Shown piece after piece: positions 62,775-64,000 of a stretch of DNA of 64,000 nt. The notes under the pieces were generated by a model that did not search any database, was not told the origin of the DNA, and saw only the letters and a list, made by a program, of their open reading frames with translations. Each line of letters begins with the position of its first letter. Position 1 is the stretch's first letter. The DNA comes from Halorarum salinum (GTDB lineage: Archaea > Halobacteriota > Halobacteria > Halobacteriales > Haloferacaceae), in NCBI RefSeq assembly GCF_013402875.1, contig NZ_CP058579.1, positions 2,728,001-2,792,000 of the forward strand. The letters are read 5' to 3'. Made by a program: the position numbers and the translations under genes.

Positions 62775-63026
62775 ATGCGACCGACGGAAGCGGTCAGACA
62801 GCTCGAACACGTCATCGACGCGACCACGACCGACGGCGGCAGGCGCTGTGCGGTCACCTACCGGCGGACGTTCGAGCGGGTCGCCGCCGACGGGACCGGC
62901 GACGACGTGACCGACCTCGCCACGGCGCTCGGGACGGAGGTCCGACGCGGGAACCGGCCGTCGCCCGCGCAGGCCCGGCGGGAGGCGGACCGCGTCCTCG
63001 GCGTCGCGACCGACGGCGGCGAGTAG
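62775..63026 (+). CDS. Small protein, unknown
   Basis: An 83-residue protein beginning MRPTEAVRQLEHVIDATTTD and containing VTDLATALGTEVRRGNRPSPAQARREADRVLG. A TATA-like AGTTTAAC (62743-62750) 25-32 nt before the ATG supports expression. The middle (YRRTFERVAADG) is basic. No family recognised. It follows another small unknown gene by 52 nt. Confidence 0.55.
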   Translation: MRPTEAVRQLEHVIDATTTDGGRRCAVTYRRTFERVAADGTGDDVTDLATALGTEVRRGNRPSPAQARREADRVLGVATDGGE

Positions 63027-63156
63027 GTCGCCGGTGGGCCCGGCCGGAACCGCGGCCGGGACCGGGACGTGGGAGCGACCGTCAGCCACGCCCGCCGCCC
63101 GACCGCCGTTCCGCTTTCGTGCTAGACGGTTTTACCGTGGGTCGTGAAGGGCCGGC

Positions 63157-63471
63157 ATGGTACGGTCCGACCTGGCCGATCGACTCGTCGTACTGGCGAT
63201 CGGACTGTTGATCGTACTCGGTCCGGTCGTGCTCCTCGTGCTCACCCTCGGCTTCCTCATGGTCACCGGGGACCTCCTGGTCAACCAGGTGACGCCCGTC
63301 GAGTTCCTCGAACTGTACGTCATCGACCTGCTCCTGTTCTCCGCCTTCGGCTACGGGGTCTATCGGCTGACGCTGACGCTGGTCGAGAGCCACCTCCCCG
63401 CTTCGCTGGACGCCCTCGAAGGGGAGGACGCCGAGCGGGAAGCCACCGACACGTCCGACGACGCGGAGTGA
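63157..63471 (+). CDS. Small two-helix membrane protein
   Basis: A 104-residue protein with two membrane helices, about residues 9-36 (LVVLAIGLLIVLGPVVLLVL and a following hydrophobic turn) and 48-72 (LELYVIDLLLFSAFGYGVYR), and an acidic C-terminal tail. The TTTTACC at 63128-63134 may be a promoter element. Function unknown. Confidence 0.65.
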   Translation: MVRSDLADRLVVLAIGLLIVLGPVVLLVLTLGFLMVTGDLLVNQVTPVEFLELYVIDLLLFSAFGYGVYRLTLTLVESHLPASLDALEGEDAEREATDTSDDAE

Positions 63472-63714
63472 AGCGCCGCCCTCGCGCGAGCGGCTGAGGG
63501 CCTCCAGCCAGTCGGACCGTGCCCGGTACGACCCTTCCCGTCGGTCGAAGCGAGCGTCGTGCTCGGGAGCGTATCGAGAGCGTGCCCCGAGCCCGTGAAC
63601 CGAGACCCGATCCGATACCCGCGGGTCGGCGTCGGACGCCTCGGCAGTAATCGCGAGGGAAGATCGTCCCGAGAGACGACCTCCGCACTCGTACGGCGGG
63701 TCTCCGCCAGCGAG
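63472..63714. other. Non-coding stretch before tRNA-Leu
   Basis: About 240 nt between a small membrane-protein gene and the tRNA 3' end. It is GC-rich, without a supported reading frame or obvious repeat. It is downstream of the minus-strand tRNA and should contain its trailer. Confidence 0.4.
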
Positions 63715-63798
63715 TGCGAGGGATGCGATTTGAACGCATGGACCTCTACAGGAGCGGATCTTGAGTCCGCCGCCGTTTCCAGGCTTGGCTACCCTCGC
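63715..63798 (-). tRNA. tRNA-Leu (anticodon CAA)
   Basis: An 84-nt class II tRNA on the minus strand. Acceptor GCGAGGG pairs with CCCTCGC, discriminator A; D-arm GCC/GGC with AAGCCTGGAAAC loop; anticodon stem GCGGA/TCCGC around loop CTCAAGA giving anticodon CAA; a long variable arm; T-arm ATGCG-TTCAAAT-CGCAT. The CAA anticodon and large variable arm identify leucine (UUG codon). No intron is seen in the anticodon loop, and the 3' CCA is not encoded. Confidence 0.93.
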
Positions 63799-63861
63799 AC
63801 GCGTTCGAATCTCCGGCGTGGGTGGGGTAAAACGTTGCGACTCCGTCCGTTCGCCGCCGAC

Positions 63862-64000
63862 TCACCGTCGTGCGGTTCCGGCCCCGACCAGCGACGTGTA
63901 GAACACGGTGCCGAACGAGCCGAGCTGGAGCCCGATCTCGACCCGCGTCACGTCGCCGCCGCCCCGGAGCAGGTACGTCACGAAGCTGGCGAAGCCGAGC
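63862..64000 (-). CDS. Membrane protein, C-terminal part (truncated by window end)
   Basis: The last 46 codons of a minus-strand gene whose beginning lies beyond the window. The visible part reads LGFASFVTYLLRGGGD then TRVEIGLQLGSFGTVFYTSL and ends GAGTARR; hydrophobic stretches suggest the final membrane segments of a polytopic protein. Family not recognised. Confidence 0.45.
   Translation of the reverse strand, partial: LGFASFVTYLLRGGGDVTRVEIGLQLGSFGTVFYTSLVGAGTARR

Overview
This is chromosomal DNA from a halophilic archaeon (class Halobacteria). Evidence: very high GC with strong third-position GC bias, uniformly acidic proteins, archaeal-type information genes (Rpb4, L7Ae, S28e, L24e, L21e, S17e, EF-1alpha, Cdc48, TmcA, aMBF1), AT-rich TATA boxes about 25 nt before leaderless starts, and haloarchaeal families such as HTH_10 regulators, a HalOD1 protein, PccX and the haloarchaeal malate synthase. 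The genus cannot be fixed from sequence alone. I see no transposase, phage gene, CRISPR array or rRNA; the window reads as core chromosome.

Layout. 1-8 kb: a truncated FAD oxidoreductase, D-2-hydroxyacid dehydrogenase, FAH-family enzyme, malate synthase, VOC protein and a 1030-residue fused GlcD/GlcF-type dehydrogenase. 8-16.6 kb: aspartate-semialdehyde dehydrogenase, cystathionine gamma-synthase/lyase, aMBF1, an AlaX-type editing protein, acyl-CoA dehydrogenase, HAD phosphatase, PanB and an alpha/beta hydrolase. 16.7-24.7 kb: an Hsp20-like small protein coupled to Cdc48, an EF-1alpha gene outside the usual str operon, Mrp/ApbC, MoaA, MaoC and DUF456. 24.8-27 kb: TmcA. 27.2-32.4 kb: ferredoxin, FixA, FixB with an unusual N-terminal repeat domain, a FixC-FixX fusion and a coupled unknown gene. 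This is a Fix/ETF electron-transfer module with sequence features of the bifurcating ETF class.

32.4-41 kb: a wHTH-GNAT protein, a tiny zinc-finger gene, a cyclase-family hydrolase, the L7Ae-S28e-L24e-Ndk cluster, a 620-bp non-coding stretch with two inverted copies of one structured element, then the tightly overlapped cofD / TIM-barrel / CitG-like / DUF447 operon, S17e and DUF63. 41-47 kb: propionyl/acetyl-CoA carboxylase subunits PccA and PccB-PccX, split by a divergent HTH_10 regulator / cytochrome P450 pair. 47-50 kb: ribose-1-phosphate kinase-like PfkB with ribose-1,5-bisphosphate isomerase, an Lrp regulator and a HalOD1 protein. 50.2-52.3 kb: a two-polypeptide MetE-like methionine synthase pair. 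52.4-56.5 kb: the archaeal L21e-Rpb4-DUF655-KsgA-HemK operon with an MscS channel inserted. 56.6-62.4 kb: amidohydrolase, two paralogous HD-domain proteins (one behind a leaderless micro-ORF), GNAT, Lrp regulator and inositol monophosphatase. The end holds three small unknown genes, tRNA-Leu(CAA) and a truncated membrane protein.

The most unusual features are the paired structured elements between ndk and cofD, the Fix module with its duplicated FixB N-terminal repeat, the four-gene cofD cofactor-like operon, the Hsp20-like/Cdc48 pair, the stand-alone EF-1alpha and the micro-ORF coupled to an HD-domain gene.
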